Assembly (NCBI RefSeq): GCF_002849225.1
Contig: NZ_PKMC01000002.1
Span: forward strand, 1 to 64,000
DNA length: 64,000 bases
Direction: 5' to 3'
DNA from: Actinomyces sp. UMB0138
Lineage (GTDB): Bacteria > Bacillota > Negativicutes > Veillonellales > Veillonellaceae
A program made the position numbers and the translations under genes. The notes beneath the pieces were generated by a model. That model searched no databases and was not told the DNA's origin. It saw only the letters and a list, made by a program, of their open reading frames with translations. Shown one piece after another: positions 1-8,281 of this stretch. Numbering within the stretch: position 1 is the first letter of the stretch; every line of letters begins with the position of its first letter.

Positions 1-310
1 CCCAGAAACGACAAAACCCCTGCTCAACAGGGATTCAAGGGCTAAAGTGGTTTTTATCATTTTCGACGTCTAAGTATCCAAGAGAGGGCAACCACGAAGG
101 AAGCTTGCTTTCGGTCGTTGTTATCCCGAACGCAAAAGGGTCGTAGGGGCAGTAGGGCGAAACAGCCACCTCAAAAAGCAACCGGCACAACTATTAGCTC
201 CCTTGTTGATTTCACCCAAACGCATCAACACATTTCCTACACTTGTGAATGGCGGGCTGCAGGTTAGTTCGCCCGGCTACGATGCCGCGTCGATGTAGGA
301 GGAAATCAAA
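1..310. other. Left-edge non-coding stretch with the leader of the polyol dehydrogenase gene
   Basis: No gene is supported here. The stretch carries a good ribosome-binding site, AGGAGG at 297-302, eight bases before the ATG at 311. A small dyad (GTTGAT at 205-210 and ATCAAC at 224-229) could be an operator, but this is weak. The first 60 bases contain a short CCCTG...CAGGG hairpin and look like the tail of something outside the window. I could not assign them to a tRNA or an insertion-sequence end. Confidence 0.4.
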
Positions 311-1351
311 ATGGCTACCTATGACATTCCTAAGACAATGCGAGCGAACGTGCTGCTTGGGCAGCAGAAAATGCAGATGGAGGAACGGCCCGTTCCTACG
401 CCCTCGGCCGGGCAATTACTGATCAAAGTACTTTCGGTGGGCGTGTGTGGTTCCGACGTGCACTACTACAAAACCGGTGAATGCGCCGGCTTCCAGGTAG
501 AAGAGCCGCTAATCCTAGGCCACGAAGCATCCGGCGTAGTGGTTGCAGCCGGAAGCCCGGAGGATGAAAACCGCGTCGGCGAACGCGTCTCAATCGACCC
601 GCAAGTGCCCTGCCGGAAATGCCGCTACTGCAAGACCGGTCATCTAAACCTGTGCCCACAAATGCAGTTTTACGCTACTCCCCCGGTCGACGGCACATTC
701 TGTGACTACGTGTTAGCGCCAGCAGATTTTGCCTTCACCGTCCCAACCCAGATGAGCAACAACGCGGCCGCACTTCTTGAACCCTTCAACGTCGGCTTGT
801 GGGCAAACATGGAAGCCCACACCACTTTGGGTTCCCGCGTTTACATCACCGGTGCGGGCCCGATCGGTACCCTGACCGCATTGGCGGCCAAGAGCTTCGG
901 AGCATCGGAAATCATCGTTTCCGAGCCCAACCCCACCAGGCGGGAAATGATCCTAAAACACGGCGCGACCAAAGTCGTCGACCCCACCGAGGACGGATTC
1001 ACAACGGACGGCATCGAAGCTGACGTTTTCATTGAATGCACCGGAGTAACCGACGCCATCCAGTCCGGCCTCTACGCGTTAGCCCCCGCAGGCACCTGCG
1101 TGTTCGTAGGCATGGGCTCAAACATTGTGCCCCTTGACGTTGCCCGAATTTCCGTGCGCGAATTGATCGTGACCGGCCTGTTCCGCTACGTACACACCTG
1201 GCCTAAGTCGATCGCCGCCGCAAGTCAGCCCTTCGTAAATTTGGACGAGCTAGTAACTGCCGAGTTCACCCTTGAAGAGGCCGAAGAGGCCCTAACTTCG
1301 ACGGGCGATCCTACCTCGTTAAAGTCCGTCGTAGTGGTAAACAAGGAATAG
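311..1351 (+). CDS. Zinc-dependent polyol dehydrogenase (sorbitol/xylitol dehydrogenase-like, MDR family)
   Basis: A 346-residue medium-chain dehydrogenase, the usual family length. The N-terminal catalytic domain shows CGSDVHYYKTG and GHEASGVV, which hold the catalytic zinc ligands. The structural-zinc loop has four cysteines in PCRKCRYCKTGHLNLC. A Rossmann segment follows (GAGPIGTLTALAAK, about residues 177-190). This family oxidises a secondary alcohol of a polyol to a ketose with NAD(P). The start is supported by AGGAGG eight bases upstream. The substrate cannot be read from sequence; sorbitol, xylitol or a tetritol are the usual ones. A link to the xylulose-handling genes at 11.7-14.7 kb is inference, because the gene stands alone here. 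Confidence 0.88.
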   Translation: MATYDIPKTMRANVLLGQQKMQMEERPVPTPSAGQLLIKVLSVGVCGSDVHYYKTGECAGFQVEEPLILGHEASGVVVAAGSPEDENRVGERVSIDPQVPCRKCRYCKTGHLNLCPQMQFYATPPVDGTFCDYVLAPADFAFTVPTQMSNNAAALLEPFNVGLWANMEAHTTLGSRVYITGAGPIGTLTALAAKSFGASEIIVSEPNPTRREMILKHGATKVVDPTEDGFTTDGIEADVFIECTGVTDAIQSGLYALAPAGTCVFVGMGSNIVPLDVARISVRELIVTGLFRYVHTWPKSIAAASQPFVNLDELVTAEFTLEEAEEALTSTGDPTSLKSVVVVNKE

Positions 1352-1375
1352 GTTCACCTTTCTGGTAGCCAGGGC

Positions 1376-1981
1376 CTATTCCGCCTTGGCTACCGGAGCG
1401 ACCGACGCGTTTACGACCTCGGAAGAACACACCGCAACCTCAAAATCAGTGCTTAGCGCATTCCGCTCCTCGGGAGGGTAGACCTTAAGCGCCACACTCT
1501 TTTGCGGGTTACATCCCTCAAAGTTCTGCGCGTTAGCAATCTGAAGATTGCTGGTAGCATGCTCCCCGGACTGCAGGGTTATGAGCTCTTTAGCGTCGCC
1601 CTGACGCTTAGCCGGTTCGCCGATCTGATCCCCGCCTGCATCAGTAAAGGAGACTCCGGGGAAACCGTAAATATTGCAGCTCTCCTTCGAAATGTTGGTT
1701 AGTTTCAGCTGGTAATACTGTGACCCTGCACCCGCGCCCCCCTCGGGCTGGACAACTTCCAATTTCAGCCCCTTAGAGCGGCAACGCTTCGGTTTGCCCT
1801 GCGGCGTTGCTTCCTTCTCTAGAGGGCGGGCCGATTGACTCTGGCTGCTCTGTTCCTTTGGCGAAGCAGTACTGGCATTACTTACCCCAGCGGAGCGGTT
1901 AGCTGAACCCGCGCACCCGGCAAGCCCTACCAGAGCTAGTAGTACGCACACGCCAGCGGCACCTTTTTGCTGTGTCTTCAT
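1376..1981 (-). CDS. Secreted lipoprotein with DUF4232 domain
   Basis: A 201-residue protein beginning MKTQQKGAAG. The ATG at 1981 was chosen over a TTG 69 bases upstream because it gives a compact lipoprotein signal peptide ending in LAGC, with the lipidated cysteine near residue 23. A Ser/Ala/Gln-rich linker follows. The C-terminal domain has the DUF4232 pattern: a Cys early, GAGSQYYQLKLTN, SCNIYGFPGVSF, and later paired cysteines (FEGC, VAVC). DUF4232 proteins are common actinobacterial envelope lipoproteins without an established biochemical role. The gene converges on the dehydrogenase with 24 bases between the stops. No strong Shine-Dalgarno sequence is visible. Confidence 0.8.
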   Translation of the reverse strand: MKTQQKGAAGVCVLLALVGLAGCAGSANRSAGVSNASTASPKEQSSQSQSARPLEKEATPQGKPKRCRSKGLKLEVVQPEGGAGAGSQYYQLKLTNISKESCNIYGFPGVSFTDAGGDQIGEPAKRQGDAKELITLQSGEHATSNLQIANAQNFEGCNPQKSVALKVYPPEERNALSTDFEVAVCSSEVVNASVAPVAKAE

Positions 1982-2112
1982 ACCAGTAAGCCTAGAGGGC
2001 GAAGCTTGGGTGTGCATTGGCAAGAAAGCAATAGCTATGTATCTTGCCAACCTGGTTTAAAAGGTTTGGGTCACCTTTGGTGGACCCCAAACTCAGAGTA
2101 ATTTACTTACTC

Positions 2113-3572
2113 CTAGCGCCTCTTCCCACCCAGAGTTAGGAGGACGCCGCCAGCCATCAGCAGCGCTGCGACAATACCTGTCAAGAGTGCTGCGGTACCC
2201 GTTGTTGGACAGGGCAGGTGCGGCCTTGGTAGTGACTACCCTACAGCCCTCAGACAGCTGATCCTTCTGGGGTTGCTGCTCCTTTTGAGCTACAGCAGAC
2301 TTGCTGTCGTTCTCACGTAGCAGCAGAAGCGGGCTTTTCCTCTTCAGCAGGATTCGGCTTTTCTTCCTCAGCAGGCTTCAGCTTCACGGTTAGCGTGGCA
2401 GTCTTTTCCACCTTTTCCCATCGGGGTTAGTCACGGTGTAACGAACCCTGTATTCGCCCGACTTATTCACGTTAATCTTGGCTACGTCCTCGACATTCGG
2501 GAGGATGCCCTCCCAGTTGGCACCAGTAGAGCCGACCACTAGCGAGGCCGGATCAAAGTTTTCCCCGTAAGCAAGAGTATTTTTCTTCACCTCAAGAGTG
2601 GGGGCGGGATGCTTGACGACCAGTTTGGCCTTCTCTACAGTCTTGCCACCGTACTTATCGGTAACAGTAAACGTCAGTTCGTACTCGCCAGGCGTATTGA
2701 CGTCATAGGTACCTTCTACCTTGGCCTTATCACTCAGGGAGTTGCCGAGATCATCGGTCGCGGTTGCAACCATGCTGGCCGGATCGAAATCCCCCCCTTG
2801 CCTGATGGCCTTATCCTCTACTGTCAAAGTAGGCAGCTTAGCCCACTCAGCGGACAACTTGACGATCTCGCCCCGGATATATACCCAACGTTAATGTCCG
2901 GATCAACCTCGGTGAACGGATAAGGATTATCCCTATCAAATTCCTTTGGCTTATTAGCCTTATTGGCTTCCGGATCCAGCTTGGAGGTTCCGATCTAACC
3001 AACAAAAGTGTAGTCTTCGCGCACCGGAGCAGAGGGCTTGTACACCGTGCGGAACGGGGCAGTGAACAGCGCGTAACGGTTGGGATCATTAAAGTCCACA
3101 TCGGATTTGCGGGGATCCGTCCACGTACCGCCTTTCAGGTCAAAAATAACACGATTGAACTGGTGCATCTGCCAGGCACTTGGGTAGGTACTACTATTCC
3201 CCCTGGGCTCGTACTTATCGATGCCGAGCACCTCGTAGGCCTTAGCCCTTCGCCCACAACCGAGCGGGTAATAGCTCCATTTATTTCCGCGCTACCAGTG
3301 CAACTCATAGTTCATTGCGGCTGCATGTTGATCCTGTCTGACAGAACCCAACCAGCAGGAATCTTATATGTACGATTCTGCTCTAACGTCATGAATCCTT
3401 CCGGATTCTTCGGATCAAAAGCAACAAATAGGGCGCTTTGCGCCCGACTTGGCAGCCTATATCTGAAATCGACAGGCTTATTCGCGGCATTTGCAACTAG
3501 AGCTTGGCCGGAAACAGCCAAGCTTAAAGCTGCGACAGCCCACAGCGGTCTTGATTTACGATTTATTGCCAT
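2113..3572 (-). pseudogene. Decayed cell-wall-anchored surface protein (DUF5011/Ig-like repeats, LPTTG anchor)
   Basis: Read leftward, the remains of one long surface-protein gene can be joined only across several lesions. It starts with a signal peptide (MAINRKSRPLWAVAALSLAV, cleavage after ANA) at 3572. The frame is lost near 3320. Two in-frame TAG codons follow (3292-3294 and 2995-2997), then another frameshift near 2880. At 2857-2400 there are two bacterial Ig-like modules (about DFDPASMVATATDDLGNS and FDPASLVVGSTGANW, each ending in an EYxxxxTVT strand). Frame is lost again near 2405, before a KPAEEEKPNPAEEEKP linker. The C-terminus has a sorting signal whose LPTTG is broken by one base immediately before PTTG, followed by a hydrophobic stretch and GGKRR. 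This was probably a sortase-anchored adhesin. Some lesions sit beside homopolymers, so sequencing error could explain a few but hardly all. Confidence 0.75.
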
Positions 3573-4098
3573 CGCATTCCCTCACGGTTCGTGTCACCCT
3601 ACTATGCAGGCAAAAATTCGCACTCACATTAAGGCACGTGAATGTTTCTAGCTAGAGGCAAATGAGCCTATTAAAAATGCGAACCCGGCAAAAAATAATA
3701 CGTTAGTGATTATTGATGTTTTTATATTGCATTCATCACTGAATGCGCTAAGGTGCTGAAAAACAATATTCCAACTTAGCGCCCATACGGCAACATTGAC
3801 CTATGCATGACTGCGTACACGTCTAAACCAGATTCTCCCATAACGTTCACAGAAAATGGCAATAATTAACCGATTCCACAAAATAAGAAGCTACTACCGC
3901 ATAACTCTGCGAGATACAAACAAGGCGTGGGCAGAACAGCCATCCACCTTCTCTCAAAAAACGCAAGTTCCACGCTAGAAGGAGCGCCCCAAATACTAGG
4001 AGCACAAAAATATTATTAGCCTGCCACAGCTAGACTTTTTCGTCCCGCTGAGGCGCGGTCTCTACACCTCTGCGACATGCTGCTAGAGGCGCTGCCAA
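3573..4098. other. AT-rich intergenic region
   Basis: About 525 bases with no supported reading frame, noticeably more AT-rich than the flanks. It should hold the leftward promoter of the decayed surface-protein gene. I see no convincing hairpin, RNA gene or insertion-sequence end. Confidence 0.5.
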
Positions 4099-4434
4099 CT
4101 ATTTTGCTGGCCCAGCCATCATGTACAGCACCATCTTCGACGGTTTCAATGCCTTCACAGCGTGGGGCAGACGCGTTGTGAAGTGAACCAGCCCGCCCGG
4201 CCGCAGCACAACGTCACGACCATCTGCAGCGATCAACAACTCGCCCTCGAGCGCCTGGACCAGCACCGGCATCGCAGCGGTATGTTCGGATAGCTCTTCG
4301 CCCTCGTCAAAGGAAAAGAGGACAACATTGACCCCTTCACCCTTCAAAATAGTGCGAGATACGGTAGCTCCGTCATTGACCTCTACCAGCTCCGCCATGT
4401 TTTCAATGTCGGACAGCCCATCAGGATTAATCAT
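4099..4434 (-). CDS. Small single-domain cupin protein
   Basis: A 111-residue protein with the two cupin motifs in a single beta-barrel. The first half has FSFDEGEELSEHTAAMPVLVQALEG, with His in the metal-site region and the conserved G. The second half has LRPGGLVHFTTRLPHAVKA, matching the G-x5-P-x-G-x2-H-x3-N class of motif with a terminal His. Such small cupins bind metal or small ligands and often have no assigned substrate. Its ATG overlaps the stop codon of the methyltransferase gene upstream (ATGA type), so the two are almost certainly translated from one message. The pairing suggests a shared pathway, which I cannot name. Confidence 0.75.
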   Translation of the reverse strand: MINPDGLSDIENMAELVEVNDGATVSRTILKGEGVNVVLFSFDEGEELSEHTAAMPVLVQALEGELLIAADGRDVVLRPGGLVHFTTRLPHAVKALKPSKMVLYMMAGPAK

Positions 4435-5228
4435 TTCTCCTCCAAAGTAGCAACGACGGTGATGCCTGCCAGATTCTTTTTATACTCTGTGAAAGTCCTG
4501 CGCATCTGGAGCACGCGAGCACGCAAGTCCTTATCCCGCATCAGGTTTCGGACAATGCGCAACGTGCCCAGCAGACCCTCGTCGGCCACTACCCTCTTGG
4601 GATCCAGCAGGGCCATAGGCGCGGTGGCAACCTCAGTAACTCTAAATCCTGCCCCTGTTAGCAGTTCTTTCCATTCCGCGGCAGTAAGAGGGCGCGCGTT
4701 CACTCGGATGACGCGGGCCAAAGTTTTGCGCAATTCATCTGCCTTACTTGCCTCTATGCCATCTGGAACCAGCGCCAACTCATGGATAGCATACCGCCCT
4801 CCCACTGAAAGAACGCGCTTTGCCTCGGCCACAATCTTCTGCTTAGACTTCCGCCCTTGCATTGTTAGCATGGCTTCCCCAACGACCACGTCTGCACTGT
4901 CATCCGGCAGCCCTGTCTCGGCCGCGTTAGCGCACACCACCTTACCGTTAGCGCCGCTCACGATCCGTTGTACTCGGCTCACCGCATTGACGTCTCGGTC
5001 CACGCCCACGTATGAAGCAATAGATTCAGCAACTATTAGCTGCGCGGTACGGCCAAGTCCGGGGGCGAACTCAACCACGCGAGCCCCCGGCAATTTCGCT
5101 GCAGCCAGCATCGCTTTAGTGAGCTTCAAGCCTCCCGGGCGAAGAACCCGTTTTCCTGCCCTTGCTAACACCCAATGTCCTGCTGCGGTTTCTACGGGAC
5201 GATCCGATTGCGGTAGTGAGCTTTCCAC
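4431..5228 (-). CDS. Class I SAM-dependent methyltransferase
   Basis: A 265-residue protein with a Rossmann-fold methyltransferase core. Motif I is ARVVEFAPGLGRTAQLIV (about residues 49-66). An acidic residue at the end of the next strand (YVGVDRD) follows, then a motif resembling DSADVVVGEAML and a post-motif LSVGGRYAIHEL. The N-terminal segment (GHWVLARAGKRVLRPGGLKL) is unlike the commonest families. The substrate is unknown. It is the promoter-proximal gene of a two-gene operon with the overlapping cupin gene. Small-molecule methylation is more likely than RNA or protein methylation, but that is inference. Confidence 0.8.
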   Translation of the reverse strand: MESSLPQSDRPVETAAGHWVLARAGKRVLRPGGLKLTKAMLAAAKLPGARVVEFAPGLGRTAQLIVAESIASYVGVDRDVNAVSRVQRIVSGANGKVVCANAAETGLPDDSADVVVGEAMLTMQGRKSKQKIVAEAKRVLSVGGRYAIHELALVPDGIEASKADELRKTLARVIRVNARPLTAAEWKELLTGAGFRVTEVATAPMALLDPKRVVADEGLLGTLRIVRNLMRDKDLRARVLQMRRTFTEYKKNLAGITVVATLEEK

Positions 5229-5397
5229 ACCACAATTCTACACTTAGGTTCGCCTAACCTCAGCCGGCTTTAGTTTGTGCATGCCAGAAACGTTCCCCCA
5301 CTTCTTGTAGTAGATCACATTACCGTTTAGACGCATTTTAATTGCCACCTCATCTACAAGTCCTAAGGTGGGCCCGTAACCTACGTTAGGTGCAATC

Positions 5398-5775
5398 ATG
5401 AAAAAACTTTTCTTTGCAGCAATCCCTATGACTGCCGCACTGCTCGCCGGGGTGCCAGCCGCCAACGCGGCCGAACAAATACCGGCAGATCCCGATTTTT
5501 CCGTCGCAACTATCGACCCAGAATTCTCTATGGTTTCCGCAAGAAGGCTGATCATTCAGAACTTCATTTACGAAGCCGAGGCCGCCGCGGGCCACAAACT
5601 GTTCTGGGTCACCTACTCCGAGCCCAACTACGCAGTGATCTATCAGGCCCAAACCTTCGACCCGGAAACCGACAACGACGCCTTCCAGAGCCTGATTACG
5701 GTTCTGCATGACAACGGCTTTCCCCAAGTTGGGGCAGTCGCTCCCGCTCTACTCGCCGAGCAGCCAGCTAACTAG
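5398..5775 (+). CDS. Small secreted protein of unknown function
   Basis: A 125-residue protein with a clear signal peptide: MKK, a hydrophobic core (LFFAAIPMTAALLAGV), and AANAA as cleavage region near residue 25. The mature part is about 100 residues, acidic, and rich in aromatic residues (FIYEAEAAAGHKLFWVTYSE, YAVIYQAQTFD). It has no cysteine, no transmembrane segment and no sorting signal. I do not recognise a family. The start is supported by the signal peptide and a weak AGGT about six bases upstream. It is probably monocistronic, ending at the hairpin at 5843-5872. An antisense frame over the same stretch lacks any of these signals. Confidence 0.65.
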   Translation: MKKLFFAAIPMTAALLAGVPAANAAEQIPADPDFSVATIDPEFSMVSARRLIIQNFIYEAEAAAGHKLFWVTYSEPNYAVIYQAQTFDPETDNDAFQSLITVLHDNGFPQVGAVAPALLAEQPAN

Positions 5776-5842
5776 ATAGTAGGCCTTTCCACTGGCTCGC
5801 TCCATTGAGATCTTTGGCAGTTACTCACTGAACACTTTGTGC

Positions 5843-5872
5843 CGGTTGTCCTCCCCGCGGGGAGGGCAACCG
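5843..5872 (+). terminator. Strong hairpin terminator after the small secreted protein gene
   Basis: A 14-base-pair stem (one G-U pair) runs from CGGTTGTCCTCCCC to GGGGAGGGCAACCG, closed by a tight GC-rich turn, about 70 bases after the stop at 5775. No long T-run follows. The rest of the 5776-6118 gap holds only the leader of the adhesin gene, with an AAAGGA-type ribosome-binding site at 6103-6108. Confidence 0.7.
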
Positions 5873-6118
5873 AAAGTTGCTAGAAAGACAGGTTACCTGG
5901 ATAACCCCTTACTATCTAATGCGCCTGGCGAATCTGTATTAATCATTACAGCGAATCAGACACCACCGAATGTTTGCGTATTTTCTGAGTCTTCAACCTT
6001 ATTTTTTTCATGCGCTCACGCACATACTGCGTCATAGCGGAACCTCATATAGAACACATAGGTTGAATAGTTAACATTCCTTCGTAACAAGAAAGTACGA
6101 CAAAGGAATTCCGCTCTA

Positions 6119-8092
6119 ATGCTTACGTCTCTGCGTGAAGACAATCACGCTATCTCGTTTCCTCTGTTGCGAACTGGCAAGCATTTTATGCTCATCTTAT
6201 TGGCCGCAACGCTTATTATTTTTAGCTTACCCCTGTCCGCACTGGCTGCTTACCCGAACAATTCCGTGGGCGTTTCAGATAACGGAATCTACTACGCTCA
6301 CGACAAAGCTTCGAGACTGAAGCCTATGACACCCAGTGGCGATGAGGCTGATTCCTTCGCATTCTGCATTAATAGGCAAAAGAAGGTCCCCTCGTATAGC
6401 CACAATTCTCATAGCGGCGAGTACCATCGCACGGATAACGCAAGCGCTAATGACATTTATACAGAATGGCTACACAACAGAGGAGGAACAAGGTCCAATC
6501 GCATCGATTCTGCGCAGTTAGATGACGCCCTCAGGAAGCTCATCTACATTTATGTTGCAGACCCCACAGATATTGAGGGTGCCTCTGGTCTACGCGCCAT
6601 CAACCCTAACGGAATTGGATTTTATAACATTATTCAAAATCTGGTTTACCACTACACTGAAGGCGACAAGTACACCACTTATCCTCGACTAGAGCAAAAT
6701 ACTGCTCAGAAGATGGTGCAGGACCTGCTAGAACGCCCTATCGACGAGGTAATTCCGCAAAATGTTGATGTTAGAGTGAATCTCTATAAGGCAGTGCCAA
6801 CTGGTATTCTCAAGAAGTCAAAGTACCAATCTTTGGTTAGCGGGCGGGTCATCGTCCGTCCCACTACCGTGCACTTGTCGAAAAAAGCAGTAAACGGAAC
6901 CAGTGAACTAGAAGGCGCCAAACTCAAAGTCGTAGAAGGAGAAAACCCCACCGGCAAAACCATCACCGAATGGACCAGCGGTAAAACCACCAAAACCATC
7001 CAGGTAACCCCCGGAACCTACACCATGGTCGAAACCACCGCCCCAGCCGGATACGAAATCGCCGAACACATCACCTTCCAAATCGACACAACCGGCACCA
7101 TCAAAACCAAAACCCAAAACGGCACCTACACCACCAACAACAACACCAACACCATCACCATGCTCGACAAGCACAAAACACACACCGTGCACTTGTCGAA
7201 AAAAGCAGTAAACGGAACCAGTGAACTAGAAGGCGCCAAACTCAAAGTCGTAGAAGGAGAAAACCCCACCGGCAAAACCATCACCGAATGGACCAGCGGT
7301 AAAACCACCAAAACCATCCAGGTAACCCCCGGAACCTACACCATGGTCGAAACCACCGCCCCAGCCGGATACGAAATCGCCGAACACATCACCTTCCAAA
7401 TCGACACAACCGGCACCATCAAAACCAAAACCCAAAACGGCACCTACACCACCAACAACACCAACACCATCACCATGCTCGACAAGGTGAAACCACCGAC
7501 TACACCACCAAAGCCTCCTACTGACAGGACACCGCCGCCAACCACACCAGCACACCCTGAAATCACAATTTCAAAGAAAACACTCGGAGTAGAAACAGAA
7601 CTACAAGGCGCGACCCTGCGCCTTGTAGAGGGGAAATCTCCCAGCGGCGCGCAAATCGAAGAATGGGAAACCGGTTTAACTCCCCGTTCCTTCGGGCTTA
7701 CCCCAGGAACGTACACGCTGATTGAAGTAAAAGCTCCCACGGGATACAAGATTGCTCGCCCAGTCACCTTCTCTGTTGAGGCCGACGGAACCGTAACACT
7801 GCAAACACGCAACAGTAGCGCCACCGCAAAACAGAAAAAGGTGACCATGATCGACGAGCCGGAGACGCCAAACACACCACCAGAAACACCAAACACACCA
7901 CCAGAAACACCAAACACACCACCTGCTTCACCTCGGGTATCGAAAAAGCCCGTTTCTTCGCCCCGTGTGAAGAACCTGGCTGCGGTCGAAAGTCCTTTGG
8001 CTAGGACTGGTGCGGCCGGCGGTGTGTTAGCTCTGGCTAGCGCAGCAATGCTAGGAACCGGTCTGGCGCTTCTACGACGCCGCAACCTCTAA
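6119..8092 (+). CDS. Cell-wall-anchored thioester adhesin with SpaA/Cna-B-type repeats and LARTG sorting signal
   Basis: A 657-residue surface protein. A long signal peptide ends near ALA-A at residue 43. Residues about 50-235 match a thioester domain: Cys83 in SFAFCINRQ and Gln173 in IIQNLVYHYTEGD are the expected partners of the internal Cys-Gln bond used for covalent attachment to host targets. Three prealbumin-like (SpaA/Cna-B) domains follow. The first two (residues about 250-351 and 356-456) are almost identical; the third (about 480-578) is diverged. Each has an N-terminal SKK lysine and a late Glu in the ETTAPAGYEI or EVKAPTGYKI motif, typical of domains with isopeptide bonds. A PETPNTP repeat spans the wall region. 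The C-terminus is LARTG (627-631), a hydrophobic stretch and RRRNL. LAXTG signals are usually class E sortase substrates. No sortase or pilin partner is in the window, so it probably acts as a stand-alone adhesin. Confidence 0.88.
   Translation: MLTSLREDNHAISFPLLRTGKHFMLILLAATLIIFSLPLSALAAYPNNSVGVSDNGIYYAHDKASRLKPMTPSGDEADSFAFCINRQKKVPSYSHNSHSGEYHRTDNASANDIYTEWLHNRGGTRSNRIDSAQLDDALRKLIYIYVADPTDIEGASGLRAINPNGIGFYNIIQNLVYHYTEGDKYTTYPRLEQNTAQKMVQDLLERPIDEVIPQNVDVRVNLYKAVPTGILKKSKYQSLVSGRVIVRPTTVHLSKKAVNGTSELEGAKLKVVEGENPTGKTITEWTSGKTTKTIQVTPGTYTMVETTAPAGYEIAEHITFQIDTTGTIKTKTQNGTYTTNNNTNTITMLDKHKTHTVHLSKKAVNGTSELEGAKLKVVEGENPTGKTITEWTSGKTTKTIQVTPGTYTMVETTAPAGYEIAEHITFQIDTTGTIKTKTQNGTYTTNNTNTITMLDKVKPPTTPPKPPTDRTPPPTTPAHPEITISKKTLGVETELQGATLRLVEGKSPSGAQIEEWETGLTPRSFGLTPGTYTLIEVKAPTGYKIARPVTFSVEADGTVTLQTRNSSATAKQKKVTMIDEPETPNTPPETPNTPPETPNTPPASPRVSKKPVSSPRVKNLAAVESPLARTGAAGGVLALASAAMLGTGLALLRRRNL
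6866..7171 (+). repeat. Adhesin domain repeat, copy 1
   Basis: 306 bases encoding one SpaA/Cna-B-type domain, beginning ACCGTGCACTTGTCG and ending CTCGACAAG. By eye it is identical to copy 2 except for one extra AAC codon in the Asn/Thr-rich end. The repeat strand is C- and A-rich and almost T-free, unlike the sequence just upstream. Confidence 0.93.
7184..7486 (+). repeat. Adhesin domain repeat, copy 2
   Basis: 303 bases, a near-perfect direct repeat of 6866-7171 at a period of 318 bases, separated by a 12-base linker. Identity including third codon positions implies a recent duplication or gene conversion. Recombination between copies would delete or add one domain in frame. Confidence 0.93.
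7859..7921 (+). repeat. Three 21-base repeats encoding PETPNTP
   Basis: Units at 7859-7879, 7880-7900 and 7901-7921 encode PETPNTP three times. The last two are identical; the first differs at synonymous positions. This is the proline-rich wall-spanning stalk before the LARTG signal. Confidence 0.9.
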
Positions 8093-8104
8093 ACCCCTTA
8101 TAGA

Positions 8105-8144
8105 AGCAAGAGCCTCGCAGCGAAATTGCTGCGAGGCTCTTGCT
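8105..8144 (+). terminator. Perfect 17-bp hairpin after the adhesin gene
   Basis: The left arm 8105-8121 and right arm 8128-8144 are perfectly complementary with a six-base GAAATT loop, twelve bases after the adhesin stop. The 3' side is only weakly T-rich. Confidence 0.85.
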
Positions 8145-8167
8145 ATCTACCGCAATGCAACAAAGTG

Positions 8168-8179
8168 CTGTAATTACAG
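8168..8179. promoter_or_regulatory. Perfect palindrome CTGTAATTACAG
   Basis: A 12-base perfect palindrome between the adhesin terminator and the TetR promoter. It shares the TGTAA/TTACA half-site with the two operators downstream, so it may be an outlying site for the same regulator. Confidence 0.4.
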
Positions 8180-8223
8180 GTAATTAGCTCGCACCTCTCG
8201 TTGAGGATCACAGCCAGAGTTGC

Positions 8224-8237
8224 TTAACACCTGTAAA
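8224..8237. promoter_or_regulatory. Upstream operator-like site for the TetR regulator
   Basis: TTAACACCTGTAAA differs at only two positions from TTTACACTTGTAAA at 8258-8271, 34 bases downstream. It lies just upstream of the -35 element. Two matching sites flanking the promoter suggest autoregulation. Confidence 0.55.
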
Positions 8238-8244
8238 ATAATGC

Positions 8245-8273
8245 TTGCACAACCTCCTTTACACTTGTAAAGT
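8245..8273 (+). promoter_or_regulatory. Promoter of tetR-yhgE; the transcript is probably leaderless
   Basis: TTGCAC at 8245-8250 and TAAAGT at 8268-8273 are separated by exactly 17 bases. The expected transcription start, about seven bases on, falls at or next to the GTG at 8282. No ribosome-binding site precedes that GTG, so the message is probably leaderless. Confidence 0.6.
8257..8272. promoter_or_regulatory. Operator palindrome over the -10 element
   Basis: CTTTACACTTGTAAAG is a perfect 7+2+7 palindrome that covers the -10 hexamer of the TetR/YhgE promoter. This is the classic position for a repressor to block RNA polymerase. Confidence 0.65.
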
Positions 8274-8281
8274 ATCTACAC

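Noticed and set aside
1..60. Possible tRNA or insertion-sequence end at the left edge
   Set aside because: No cloverleaf can be drawn and no terminal inverted repeat partner or transposase is present. A short CCCTG/CAGGG hairpin is all that is visible.
3163..3651. 162-codon + strand frame over the decayed surface gene
   Set aside because: It is antisense to the signal peptide and first module of the pseudogene. The product has no recognisable domain and no ribosome-binding site was seen.
4459..5247. 262-codon + strand frame opposite the methyltransferase
   Set aside because: The minus strand has a complete methyltransferase motif set. The antisense product is Ser/Arg-rich low complexity.
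7859..7921. Possible CRISPR-like short repeats
   Set aside because: The 21-base units are in-frame PETPNTP codons of a wall-spanning stalk, with no spacers.
7444..8085. 213-codon frame on the - strand over the adhesin 3' end
   Set aside because: It is the antisense of the Pro/Thr-rich repeats; the valine/glycine-rich product mirrors the repeat composition.
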